Assembly (NCBI GenBank): GCA_964493765.1
Contig: CAZBPK010000029.1
Coordinates: 1-20,000, forward strand
From: CALLMJ01 sp964493765
GTDB lineage: Bacteria; Bacteroidota; Bacteroidia; J057; CALLMJ01
DNA: 20,000 nt
Direction: 5' to 3'
A program made the position numbers and the translations under genes. Below, piece by piece: positions 1-7,792 of the stretch (position 1 is the stretch's first letter; every line of letters begins with the position of its first letter). A model generated the notes under the pieces. That model searched no databases and was not told the DNA's origin. It saw only the letters and a list, made by a program, of their open reading frames with translations.

Positions 1-19
1 CAGATGTGTATAAGATACA
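1..19 (+). other. Nextera mosaic-end-like sequence at window edge (possible artefact)
   Basis: The first 15 bases, CAGATGTGTATAAGA, are identical to the Tn5/Nextera mosaic end plus the C that precedes it in the read-1 adapter. Three of the next four bases-plus-one also fit, giving 18 of 20 over positions 1-20. It sits exactly at the window edge, where adapter read-through ends up in assemblies. A chance match is possible, but the location makes library residue the likelier reading. Bases to about position 20 should not be treated as genomic without checking. Confidence 0.6.
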
Positions 20-42
20 AAATTTAAACGCGAAAAAAACTA

Positions 43-50
43 TACATTTG
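43..50 (+). promoter_or_regulatory. Bacteroidota -7 promoter element for the desaturase gene
   Basis: TACATTTG fits the Bacteroidota sigma-A -7 consensus TAnnTTTG and ends 15 bases before the desaturase ATG, the same distance seen at the LytTR gene. No TTG/TTTG is visible at the expected -33 place (about 20-24). That region lies next to the adapter-like edge, so the original upstream sequence may be missing. Confidence 0.5.
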
Positions 51-65
51 TAATCTAAATATTAA

Positions 66-1145
66 ATGAAAAATAAAATCCTAAAGTTTAAGAATACACA
101 AAAAAGTGACTTTTCAACCGTATTAAAACAAAGAGTCCATCAATATTTTGAAGAAAATAAGATTAACCCAAATGCTAATTTGGCAATGTATATCAAAACA
201 ATTTTTTTATTAACTCTTTGGTTTACATTTTATTACTTAATAATTTCAAATTCATTAGGTTATCCATTAACCTATTTGGTGTGGGCGGCTATGGGATTTA
301 TAATTGCCTTAGTAACAATGAATATTGGTCATGATGCAATTCATGGTGCATATACCAAAAATCCCTATTTAAGTTTTTTATTAGAACAAACTTTTAATTT
401 GAATGGAGCCAGTGCCTATATGTGGAAATCTATGCATAATATAGCACATCATACCTATACAAATATACATGGTTATGATGAAGATATTTCGCCTATTCCT
501 GTAATTCGTCTTTCTCCAAGTGCAGAACTCAAACCAATTCATAAATATCAATATATTTATGCGTTCTTTTTCTATTTTCTTGGGACATTTACATGGGTAT
601 TTATTAAAGATTATGTAAAGTTTTTTAAAAATGAAGTGGGAAATTACACCCAGAAGCAACATCCCAAATCAGAGTTTTTCTTTTTGTTTTTTTACAAATT
701 TATTTACTATAGTTTGTTTATTATTATTCCCATAATTTTCACAGAACAACCATGGTACTTAACATTTTTAGGATTTATGATTATGCATTTAGTATCTGGA
801 TTTTATTTAGCCATTGTATTTATGTTGGCACATGCTGTAGATGAAGTATCATTACCTAAAGCCGCAGAATCTGGGAATATAGAAACCGACTGGTTCACCC
901 ATCAATTATACACAACTGCAAATTTTGCAGCGGGGTGCCCAATAACCGCTTTTTTTACTGGTGGCTTAAATCAACAAATTGAACATCATCTTTTTCCTAA
1001 TATTTGTAGTATCCATTATCCCAAGCTTGCAAAAATTATAGAATCTACAGCAAATGAATACAACATTCCTTATCACAACGCAAATTCTTTTTTCCAAGCT
1101 TTAAATTCTCATATTGTATTTTTGAAGAAAATGGGTAAAAAGTAA
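66..1145 (+). CDS. membrane fatty acid desaturase
   Basis: Di-iron membrane desaturase (FA_desaturase family) that introduces double bonds into acyl chains. The three histidine boxes are present: HDAIH (residues 89-93), HNIAHH (124-129) and QQIEHH (303-308). Hydrophobic stretches at about 42-61, 66-86, 162-180, 208-225 and 231-256 fit the usual four or more membrane passes. The glutamine opening the third box is typical of front-end (delta-5/delta-6-like) and related acyl-CoA desaturases, but there is no fused cytochrome b5 domain, so electrons must come from a separate ferredoxin or cytochrome. The 359-residue length is normal for bacterial homologues annotated as acyl-CoA or linoleoyl-CoA desaturase. 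The gene stands alone, with its own -7 element upstream and a hairpin downstream. The exact regiospecificity cannot be read from sequence. Confidence 0.9.
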   Translation: MKNKILKFKNTQKSDFSTVLKQRVHQYFEENKINPNANLAMYIKTIFLLTLWFTFYYLIISNSLGYPLTYLVWAAMGFIIALVTMNIGHDAIHGAYTKNPYLSFLLEQTFNLNGASAYMWKSMHNIAHHTYTNIHGYDEDISPIPVIRLSPSAELKPIHKYQYIYAFFFYFLGTFTWVFIKDYVKFFKNEVGNYTQKQHPKSEFFFLFFYKFIYYSLFIIIPIIFTEQPWYLTFLGFMIMHLVSGFYLAIVFMLAHAVDEVSLPKAAESGNIETDWFTHQLYTTANFAAGCPITAFFTGGLNQQIEHHLFPNICSIHYPKLAKIIESTANEYNIPYHNANSFFQALNSHIVFLKKMGKK

Positions 1146-1182
1146 ATGAAAACAAAAGTATAAGACTGACAATAAAAATTAA

Positions 1183-1220
1183 GGAATAAGAAGGGAGCAA
1201 AATGGATCCCTTTTTATTCC
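1183..1220. terminator. hairpin terminator between convergent genes
   Basis: A 14-bp stem (arms 1183-1196 and 1207-1220, one G-T wobble) encloses a 10-base loop. The 3' arm on + carries a run of five T, and the - strand reading also has short T runs. It lies 37 bases past the desaturase stop and 69 bases past the end of the convergent glycogen-synthase-like gene, so it probably serves both transcripts. Confidence 0.7.
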
Positions 1221-1289
1221 TAAGTTATTTGAGTGAAGTATAATATAAAAAAAAATGTCTAAATCTATAATTTGATAGGGTTAAAGTAA

Positions 1290-2093
1290 TTAATTTAAAA
1301 TTCTTCGGTATAATTCTATGTGAGATTCAATAAAGTTGGGTAGGTCAGCATCAAAATAAGCTGCTTCACCGATTGTTTCAGTATTTTTGGATTGTTCAAC
1401 CGCAGGATCACTAATAATAACAGCATCAGCCATAGATAAACATCTTTGGTGAAAAGCGGAAAAAGAAGGCTCTTGCATTTGCTCTAACAACTCTTTTGAA
1501 ACCCCTTCCAATTTTACTTTATCTGCAAAATTTTCAGACATTTTGATATTTCCAGTATCATTATTATAAACAGTATAAACAATTTTACTATCTTTAAAAA
1601 CGGGGTCCTCTTTGTAATGAGTTTTTATATAAAGAGGAATCAAAGAAGCCATCCAATCATGGCAATGAATAATATTAGGAGACCAATTTAATTTTTTGAT
1701 AGTTTCTAAAATACCTTTGCAGAAGAAAATGGCTCTTTCATCATTATCACTAAAATATTCATCTTCTTCATTTTTAAAAATACACTTTCTTTTAAAATAA
1801 TCCTCATTGTCAAGGAAATAAACTTGTAATCTCGCATTAGGAATAGAAGCTACTTTAATGGTTAAAGGTTTTTCTTCACTTCCTACTTTGATGTTAATTC
1901 CTGATAATTTAATAACTTCATGAAGGCGATTTTTTCTTTCATTAATTACTCCAAATTTTGGCATAAAGATTCTAATTTCATGACCTTTTTTTTGGAGTCC
2001 TTGTGGTAACATTGAAATGACATCAGCGGCGGATGTAATTTTTAGAAACGGATCAATTTCGTTGGTAACAATGAGAATTTTTAATTTATCCAT
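1290..2093 (-). CDS. stand-alone glycogen/starch synthase N-terminal (GT5) domain protein
   Basis: The 267 residues match only the N-terminal half of GT5 glycogen synthases (Glyco_transf_5 domain). The opening beta strand LKILIVTNEIDPF is at 4-16, the NERKNRLHEV segment at 51-60, DNDERAIFFCKG at 117-127 and HCHDW at 143-147. A full enzyme has about 470 residues and a second GT-B domain that binds ADP-glucose; that domain is absent here. The usual KTGGLADV loop near the N terminus reads KITSAADV (18-25), losing both glycines. From memory, short proteins of this size and sequence recur across Bacteroidota under the name glycogen/starch synthase, so this is probably an intact family rather than a broken gene. 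Catalysis as a synthase is doubtful; a binding or regulatory role is inference. Start is the ATG with a well-formed promoter upstream. Confidence 0.8.
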   Translation of the reverse strand: MDKLKILIVTNEIDPFLKITSAADVISMLPQGLQKKGHEIRIFMPKFGVINERKNRLHEVIKLSGINIKVGSEEKPLTIKVASIPNARLQVYFLDNEDYFKRKCIFKNEEDEYFSDNDERAIFFCKGILETIKKLNWSPNIIHCHDWMASLIPLYIKTHYKEDPVFKDSKIVYTVYNNDTGNIKMSENFADKVKLEGVSKELLEQMQEPSFSAFHQRCLSMADAVIISDPAVEQSKNTETIGEAAYFDADLPNFIESHIELYRRILN

Positions 2094-2127
2094 GGTGTGT
2101 GTGATGTTGATTTTTTCTTTGAGGCTA

Positions 2128-2158
2128 CAAAATTAACAAATTTTATTGCAAAAATCAA
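2128..2158 (-). promoter_or_regulatory. promoter for the glycogen-synthase-like gene
   Basis: Reading the minus strand, TTG (2158-2156), 20 bases, then TAATTTTG (2135-2128) fit the Bacteroidota -33/-7 consensus. The -7 element ends 34 bases before the ATG. It lies in the 132-bp divergent region shared with bioA; no equally good element was found for bioA on +. Confidence 0.55.
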
Positions 2159-2225
2159 GTTTTATTTTTTTAAATTGCCGCCGTTTTTTGAGTTTTAAAT
2201 TCAACTTATTATAAATCAAATTTTT

Positions 2226-3464
2226 ATGATTTGGCATCCATTTAATCAATATCATTTCAATTCAGAGTTTCCTGAAATTTCTTCAGGGAAAGGAGTTTAT
2301 TTGTATGACTATAAGGAAAAACCTATTCTTGATGCAATTTCATCATGGTGGGTCAATTTACATGGTCATGCAAATCCTATCATTGCTAAAGCAATCTATG
2401 AACAAGCCTTAAAATTAGAGCAGGTTATTTTTGCTAATTTTACCCACGAACCTGCAGAACAACTTGCTAAAAATTTATTGCCTTTGCTACCCGGGAAAAT
2501 GGATTATTTATTTTTTTCAGATAATGGTTCTACCTCTACAGAAGTAGCTATAAAAATGGCTATACAATATTTTCATAATCAGGGAATTCAAAAAAATAAA
2601 ATAATAGCATTTGAAAATGCATATCATGGAGATACTTTCGGAGCTATGTCTGTTTCAGGTAGAGGGATTTTCAATATTCCTTTTTTTGATATGCTTTTTG
2701 AAGTAATTTTTATTCCTATTCCAACCCTAGAAAATATAGAAGAAATATTAGAAACTTGTAATAAAATATGTAAAAAACAAGAGGTTGCGGCCATCATTTT
2801 AGAACCTTTGGTTCAAGGAGCTGGAGGTATGAATATGTATGAAGCAAGATACTTAGACGAAATCTTAACACTCATCAAAAAAAATGATATACTGTTTATT
2901 GCTGATGAAGTAATGACTGGTTTCGGCAGAACGGGTACTTTATTTGCCTCTAATCAATTACAACAAAAACCAGATATTATTTGTTTATCCAAAGGAATTA
3001 CTGGAGGATTTTTGCCTCTCGGCGTAACTGCTTGTAAATCATATATTTTTGAAGCCTTTAAAAGTTCTGTATTTACAAAAACATTTTTTCATGGCCATTC
3101 ATATACTGCCAATCCATTAGCTTGTGCCGCTGCTAACGCTTCTTTAACTCTAACTACTTCCTTAGAAACTCAGCAAGCATTAGAATTAATTGAAAATCAA
3201 CATATTAATTTTTCTTCTGTGGTTCAAAATCACTCCAAATTAAAAAATATAAGACATTTAGGTACTATTTGGGCTGCGGAAATTGAAGATAAGCAAAGCC
3301 ATTATGAAAATCCTATGAGCTATGTTTGGGCAAAAAAAGCTATACAAAAAGGTGTTTTACTGAGACCTCTTGGTAATACTCTTTATATTTTACCACCTTA
3401 TTGTATAACCAAAGATGAGCTCAATAAAGTTTATGAAGTAATTTTAGAAATTTTGGAAGATTAA
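2226..3464 (+). CDS. bioA: adenosylmethionine-8-amino-7-oxononanoate aminotransferase
   Basis: PLP-dependent class III aminotransferase of biotin synthesis. It converts 8-amino-7-oxononanoate (KAPA) to 7,8-diaminononanoate (DAPA), using S-adenosylmethionine as amino donor. BioA hallmarks are SSWWVNLHGH (39-48, with the substrate-site tryptophan pair), the cofactor-phosphate loop SDNGSTSTE (98-106), AYHGDT (132-137), the cofactor aspartate in ADEVMTGFGRTG (226-237), the Schiff-base lysine K256 in LSKGITGG, and HGHSYTANPLAC (289-300). The C-terminal LLRPLGNTLYILPPY (378-392) carries the arginine that contacts the substrate carboxylate. The 412-residue length is normal. No other biotin gene is in the window, so the pathway must be split in this genome. 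No biotin-operator or riboswitch-like structure was recognised in the 132-bp upstream region. Confidence 0.95.
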   Translation: MIWHPFNQYHFNSEFPEISSGKGVYLYDYKEKPILDAISSWWVNLHGHANPIIAKAIYEQALKLEQVIFANFTHEPAEQLAKNLLPLLPGKMDYLFFSDNGSTSTEVAIKMAIQYFHNQGIQKNKIIAFENAYHGDTFGAMSVSGRGIFNIPFFDMLFEVIFIPIPTLENIEEILETCNKICKKQEVAAIILEPLVQGAGGMNMYEARYLDEILTLIKKNDILFIADEVMTGFGRTGTLFASNQLQQKPDIICLSKGITGGFLPLGVTACKSYIFEAFKSSVFTKTFFHGHSYTANPLACAAANASLTLTTSLETQQALELIENQHINFSSVVQNHSKLKNIRHLGTIWAAEIEDKQSHYENPMSYVWAKKAIQKGVLLRPLGNTLYILPPYCITKDELNKVYEVILEILED

Positions 3465-3558
3465 TAAAATTAATCAATCAAAAATTGAATGAATTTTTCA
3501 AGGTTAATGTTAAACAAAAAAGATTTTTCTTATTAAATTGCATCAAAATTCTACACTG

Positions 3559-4443
3559 ATGAGAAAACAACTCATTCAACTTATTAAAGGGAAATACGAT
3601 AATAAACAAGCCGCTGTTATTCAAATTATTACGATTAACATTATCTTGTTTACTATTTTTGTATTAACAACATTTTTCTTTTTTCTCTTTAATGAACTTT
3701 CCACTGTTGAAAATTTTTTCAAGTATTTTTACCTTCCATCAAATTTTAATGAATTTTTATATCAACCTTGGTCAATTCTAAGTTTTCAATTCTTACATTC
3801 CTTAAAAAATCCGTTTCATATAGTTTTTAATTTATTATGGCTTTATTGGTTTGGAAGGACATTTAATTTTTATTTTGGAAATCAAAGGGTTTGGTTTTTA
3901 TACTTGTTGGGAGGAATTTTGGGGGGAATTTTGTTTATGGTTTCTTACAATATTTTTCCAGTTTTTAAAGGATACCAGACCTATTTAATTGAAGCATCTG
4001 CTGGAGTAACAGCGATTGTAATAGCATTAGCTACATACATGCCTAATTTTGAGGTATTCACCATATTCGGTCCTATTAAATTAAAATGGATTGCATTTAT
4101 TACTTTAATTATGGATTTTGCTATGGCTCCAAGTGGTTTAAATTCTGGTGGGCATATAGCCCATCTTGGTGGTGCACTTATGGGTTTTTTATATATGTAT
4201 TTCTACCAAAAAGATAAAGATTTTGCTTTGTTTTTTGTAAATTTATTTGAAAAAAAATCCTATAAACCCAACATGAAAATTATTAATTTGGAAGAAACTC
4301 AAAAGAAATCAGAAAATTCCAAAAAGTCCGTTAAACCCTCTCAACAAGAAATAGATAGAATATTAGATAAAATTGCAGCACAAGGCTATGATAAACTCAC
4401 CAAAGAAGAAAAGCAAACCCTCTACAACGCCGCAAAAGACTGA
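3559..4443 (+). CDS. rhomboid family intramembrane serine protease
   Basis: Polytopic rhomboid protease that would cut transmembrane substrates within the membrane. Visible motifs, numbered from the ATG at 3559 (294 residues): HIVFN (87-91, the oxyanion histidine and asparagine of TM2), WLYWFGR (94-100), the catalytic serine S147 in EASAGVTAI, and catalytic histidine H202 in HIAHLGGALMG. The glycine that normally precedes the serine (GxS) is glutamate here (E145), which is unusual. A soluble tail from about 236 ends in ILDKIAAQGYDKLTKEE, a C-terminal motif that recurs in Bacteroidota rhomboids (DUF6576-like, from memory). A TTG 21 bases upstream could add seven residues, but ATG is preferred and the TTG lies within a weak -7-like sequence. 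The last 56 bases overlap the next gene, implying co-transcription. Confidence 0.87.
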   Translation: MRKQLIQLIKGKYDNKQAAVIQIITINIILFTIFVLTTFFFFLFNELSTVENFFKYFYLPSNFNEFLYQPWSILSFQFLHSLKNPFHIVFNLLWLYWFGRTFNFYFGNQRVWFLYLLGGILGGILFMVSYNIFPVFKGYQTYLIEASAGVTAIVIALATYMPNFEVFTIFGPIKLKWIAFITLIMDFAMAPSGLNSGGHIAHLGGALMGFLYMYFYQKDKDFALFFVNLFEKKSYKPNMKIINLEETQKKSENSKKSVKPSQQEIDRILDKIAAQGYDKLTKEEKQTLYNAAKD

Positions 4444-5506
4444 AACTCGTTCTTCATTAGGTAGAATATTTAGAAAATCATTACTAATCCTTAACATTTT
4501 TACCATTCTACCGATTTTGGTTGCGAATTTAGCTTGGTTTATCCCTCCCAATGATTTTTGGTTACCTTCATTTTTATCTTTAATGACTCCTTGGTTGTTT
4601 ATACCACCTCTTTTTTGGATGTTTTTTTGGTCATTTTCATTTTTCCCTTATGCAATTATCAATCTGGGTGTTTTACTAATTAATTTTCAATTCTTTTTTA
4701 ATACTTTTCAGTTTCATTTAACGAGTAAACCTTCTAAAAATGCCATTTCTATAGTAAGTTTTAATGCTGCCGCATTTTATTATCAACCCACTAAAATAGA
4801 AGAAGTAGCACAAGAAATCAAAAAATTTGAACCTGATATACTTTGTATTCAAGAATTTTTGAATTATAAACCAAAAGAGTATGATGATGCCATTGAATGC
4901 TTCAAAGAAAAGCTCAATCTTAGCCATCATGCTTATATAGAGCTACTACCCAAAACCCAATTTGGCATGGTAATATTTTCTAAATACCCCATTAAAAAAT
5001 TTAGTCAAGTTTCAGAACCCCAAAAAAAAAATGGAATTATGTATGCAGATATAGAAATGTATGGAAAAACAGTAAGAGTTTATAATATGCATCTTCAATC
5101 CTATAATATTGATGACAGCACAAAAAGTGAAATACAAAATTTTGGTGATGCTTGGGCTTTAGCCAAAAAGCTAAGAAGCACATGGCTTGAGCAAGACTTA
5201 CAACTTCAACGTTATGATTTATCATTAAAAGAAAATAAAAAACCCATTATTGTTTGCACAGATTTAAACAATCCTCCTTATAATACTTTCTACAAAAGAG
5301 CAAGGAAAGATTTCCAAGATAGTTTCTTAGCTGCTGGTTGGGGTATGGGTCATACACACGGAAAAGGTTTTTTCTCCTTTAGAATTGATTACCTTTTTGC
5401 TTCTTACCACTTTAATATTGAAAGACATTCCATTTTTTATTCCAAACATTCTGACCATTATTTGCTTCATAACTTTATTAGTTTTGATGAAAGCGTTAAA
5501 GATTGA
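4388..5506 (+). CDS. membrane-anchored endonuclease/exonuclease/phosphatase family protein
   Basis: The N-terminal basic segment (about 5-30) is followed by three hydrophobic segments (about 31-51, 61-86 and 87-107) and then a C-terminal EEP fold (DNase I/sphingomyelinase-like metal-dependent phosphoesterase). EEP signatures, numbered from ATG 4388 (372 residues): SFNAA (124-128), the metal-binding glutamate in CIQEF (153-157), FSKYPI (197-202), NMHLQSY (233-239), the TDLN motif (291-294), RIDYLF (332-337) and the catalytic-type SDH (355-357). The catalytic set is complete, so it is probably active, but the substrate (nucleic acid, phospholipid or other phosphodiester) is unknown. An upstream TTG at 4373 is a possible but less likely start. 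With either start it overlaps the rhomboid gene in another frame; translational coupling is inferred. Confidence 0.85.
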   Translation: MINSPKKKSKPSTTPQKTETRSSLGRIFRKSLLILNIFTILPILVANLAWFIPPNDFWLPSFLSLMTPWLFIPPLFWMFFWSFSFFPYAIINLGVLLINFQFFFNTFQFHLTSKPSKNAISIVSFNAAAFYYQPTKIEEVAQEIKKFEPDILCIQEFLNYKPKEYDDAIECFKEKLNLSHHAYIELLPKTQFGMVIFSKYPIKKFSQVSEPQKKNGIMYADIEMYGKTVRVYNMHLQSYNIDDSTKSEIQNFGDAWALAKKLRSTWLEQDLQLQRYDLSLKENKKPIIVCTDLNNPPYNTFYKRARKDFQDSFLAAGWGMGHTHGKGFFSFRIDYLFASYHFNIERHSIFYSKHSDHYLLHNFISFDESVKD

Positions 5507-5534
5507 AGCTAGAACGCCTGTATAAATAAAAAAT

Positions 5535-5565
5535 CCCTTATTTACTTAAATTTCGTAAATAAGGG
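5535..5565. terminator. hairpin terminator between EEP and S46 peptidase genes
   Basis: A perfect 11-bp stem (CCCTTATTTAC at 5535-5545 and its reverse complement at 5555-5565) has a 9-base loop. On the minus strand it is followed by a T-rich run (complement of 5524-5534), the form of an intrinsic terminator for the S46 gene. The + strand side is less T-rich but the same hairpin may stop the EEP transcript. Confidence 0.8.
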
Positions 5566-5593
5566 TTAAGGTCATTTCAATAGATAGAAGTTA

Positions 5594-7720
5594 TTATTCT
5601 ACAATTTTCATTTCTTGAATAAGATGATTTGCACCTGCAAACTTGTCAATGATGAATAATACATAGCCAATGTTATTACTAATACAACGTTTGTATTGTT
5701 TATCAAAAACCAAATCTCCTGTCATAGCTTCCCAATTCCCGTCATAAGCCAAACCAATTACATGACCTTCACCATTTATTACAGAAGAACCTGAATTTCC
5801 ACCCGTAATATCATTATCGGTAATAAATGAAACTATTAATTCTCCATTTTTACCGTATCTACCAAAGTCTTTCTTTTTAATTAAATCAATAAGTTTTTGA
5901 GGCACATCAAATTCTTCATCTCTTGGTTTGTATTTTTCTAAGATACCTTTAGTTGTAGTGTAATAATAGTATTTTGCTCCATCATAGGGTTCATAATCTA
6001 TAACTTTGCCATAGGTAATACGAGGAGTCATATTGGCATCTGGATAAAAAAGTTTTTCTGGAGACATTTTTCTTAATCCTTCTATGTATTTACCACGATT
6101 TGCAACAGCCGCTGAATTATAAGCTACTGCTTTGCTCATTAAATTTTGTTGATAATGGTCAAAAAATTGAATCACCAAATTAGCAATAGGATCTTTTTCA
6201 ATAGCTTGTAATGAAGGATTCTCTAAAAATGATTTAAGTTTATCTTCAGAAGCTAAAAATGAATTTTTAAAAGCATTTTCTGAAAATTCTTCTAAAGCTT
6301 TATAAGGATCGCCAGAGCTTATAGATTTTAATATTTCAGGGTGGCTATTTTTATCAATGTTTTGGTAATAAAGCCATAACATTTCTGTGAGGAGTCTTTG
6401 ATCTGTATAAGCATCATAATCTTTGAAATGTGATTCCAGTTTACTTTTTAAATCTGTAACAAAAGGCTTAATGGCATCTTTATCATCAGGTTTAGATTTC
6501 ATGGTTTGGTACATTCTTGCAACAGAAAGCCCTAAGGAATTGGCGCCAACTCCCATAATTCCTACATTAAAAAATAGAACTTGTTTTACATAATTCTGGT
6601 ATTCTTTCACTGCTTTATCAATATTAGGAACAGAATTAGCGTATTCCTTACGTGTTGCATCAGCATTTGCCCATTTTAAAAATTTTTCTTCTTCAGATTT
6701 TTTATAACTTACTAAATCTAACCTTTTAAGTCCTTCATTTTGACCCAAATAATATTTCCAGCCATTGCTTAAAGAAGCATATTTATCCGCTAATTTAATT
6801 CTTACTTCAGACTTTGCGTCCATTTCTTTTTTCATAGTTTCTAATCGTTTAGACATAATTTGAACCAAGGTAGGATTAGAATAGTCCATAGCGAGTTGAA
6901 TCTGAGAAGCTGTTTGATACCTTTCAGTTCTACCGGGAAAACCAAAAACCATAGCAAAATCATTAGGTTTTAACCCTTTAATGTTAATAGGAAGGAAATG
7001 CTTTGGTTTATAGGGAACATTTTTTTCAGAATACTCAGCGGGTTTGTTATCTGGAGAAGCATATACTCTAAACAAAGAAAAGTCACCTGTATGACGTGGC
7101 CATACCCAGTTATCTGTATCACCACCAAATTTACCAATAGAAGAAGGAGGAGCACCCACTAATCTAACATCTTTAAAAACTTCATAAATAAAAAGATAGT
7201 ATTCTCCTCCATTGAACATATCTTTCACTTGTGCCATGTAACGTCCATTTTCTGATGCTGTTTTTTCAATTTCTTTAATGACTTCTTGTTTTTTATCCCC
7301 AGCATTTTTTACTTTTTCGGTTACATCTTCCATTTTCAATAAAACAGAAGCCGTGATTTCTGGACAATGTTTCTCTTCACTTTTTTTCATAGCCCAAAAT
7401 CCGTTGGTCAAGTAGTCATTTTGAACAGAACTATGATATTGAATGCTACTGTAAGCACAGTGATGGTTGGTTAGCATTAATCCTTCATTAGAAATGAATG
7501 TACCTGTACAGAACTGTAACCAAACAATAGCATCTTTTAAGCTAGATTTATTGACGTTATAAATGTCATCAGGAGTCAGTTTTAACCCCATTTTTTTCAT
7601 TTCTTTAAAATTTTTGCCTATTAACATAGGAAGCCACATTCCTTCGTCAGGTGGATTATAAGCTTTGCTTGTAAGAAAAGAAAAAAGCAATAAAGTGGTT
7701 ATGATATAATTTTTCTTCAT
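5594..7720 (-). CDS. dpp7: S46 family dipeptidyl-peptidase, DPP7-like
   Basis: Exported serine peptidase that removes dipeptides from peptide N termini in the periplasm or at the surface. A signal peptide (about 1-20, ending SKA) precedes the DEGMW segment typical of the mature N terminus. The chymotrypsin-like triad can be placed at H87 in TNHHC, an aspartate probably at D224, and S643 in TGGNSGS. The conserved FGGDTDNWVWPRHTGD block is at 198-213 and the helical S46 domain lies between. Eighteen residues after the catalytic serine is glycine (G661, in YDGNWEAM). In Porphyromonas DPP11 this site is an arginine that selects acidic P1 residues, whereas DPP7 has glycine and prefers hydrophobic P1. 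The 708-residue length is normal. It has its own promoter, with a hairpin downstream. Family certain; DPP7 specificity inferred from one site. Confidence 0.9.
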   Translation of the reverse strand: MKKNYIITTLLLFSFLTSKAYNPPDEGMWLPMLIGKNFKEMKKMGLKLTPDDIYNVNKSSLKDAIVWLQFCTGTFISNEGLMLTNHHCAYSSIQYHSSVQNDYLTNGFWAMKKSEEKHCPEITASVLLKMEDVTEKVKNAGDKKQEVIKEIEKTASENGRYMAQVKDMFNGGEYYLFIYEVFKDVRLVGAPPSSIGKFGGDTDNWVWPRHTGDFSLFRVYASPDNKPAEYSEKNVPYKPKHFLPINIKGLKPNDFAMVFGFPGRTERYQTASQIQLAMDYSNPTLVQIMSKRLETMKKEMDAKSEVRIKLADKYASLSNGWKYYLGQNEGLKRLDLVSYKKSEEEKFLKWANADATRKEYANSVPNIDKAVKEYQNYVKQVLFFNVGIMGVGANSLGLSVARMYQTMKSKPDDKDAIKPFVTDLKSKLESHFKDYDAYTDQRLLTEMLWLYYQNIDKNSHPEILKSISSGDPYKALEEFSENAFKNSFLASEDKLKSFLENPSLQAIEKDPIANLVIQFFDHYQQNLMSKAVAYNSAAVANRGKYIEGLRKMSPEKLFYPDANMTPRITYGKVIDYEPYDGAKYYYYTTTKGILEKYKPRDEEFDVPQKLIDLIKKKDFGRYGKNGELIVSFITDNDITGGNSGSSVINGEGHVIGLAYDGNWEAMTGDLVFDKQYKRCISNNIGYVLFIIDKFAGANHLIQEMKIVE

Positions 7721-7740
7721 TGAAAATAAATATTTTTCTG

Positions 7741-7774
7741 CAAAATTATGAAAATTCTATTTTTGACCCAAAAA
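7741..7774 (-). promoter_or_regulatory. promoter for the S46 peptidase gene
   Basis: On the minus strand TTTTTG (7774-7769), 20 bases, then TAATTTTG (7748-7741) match the Bacteroidota -33/-7 pattern. The -7 element ends 20 bases before the ATG. The 72-bp gap to the upstream E1 gene stop means the peptidase can be transcribed on its own. Confidence 0.65.
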
Positions 7775-7792
7775 TGATTTTAGTCAATTACT

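Noticed and set aside
2094..2225. Possible riboswitch, operator or bioA promoter in the divergent region
   Set aside because: No conserved structured element or BirA-like palindrome was recognised and no TAnnTTTG box lies at the right distance on +; only the minus-strand promoter is supported.
3459..3475. Small perfect palindrome GATTAAT-AAA-ATTAATC at the end of bioA
   Set aside because: Seven almost purely A-T pairs overlapping the stop codon and no T tract; too weak to call a terminator in this AT-rich DNA.
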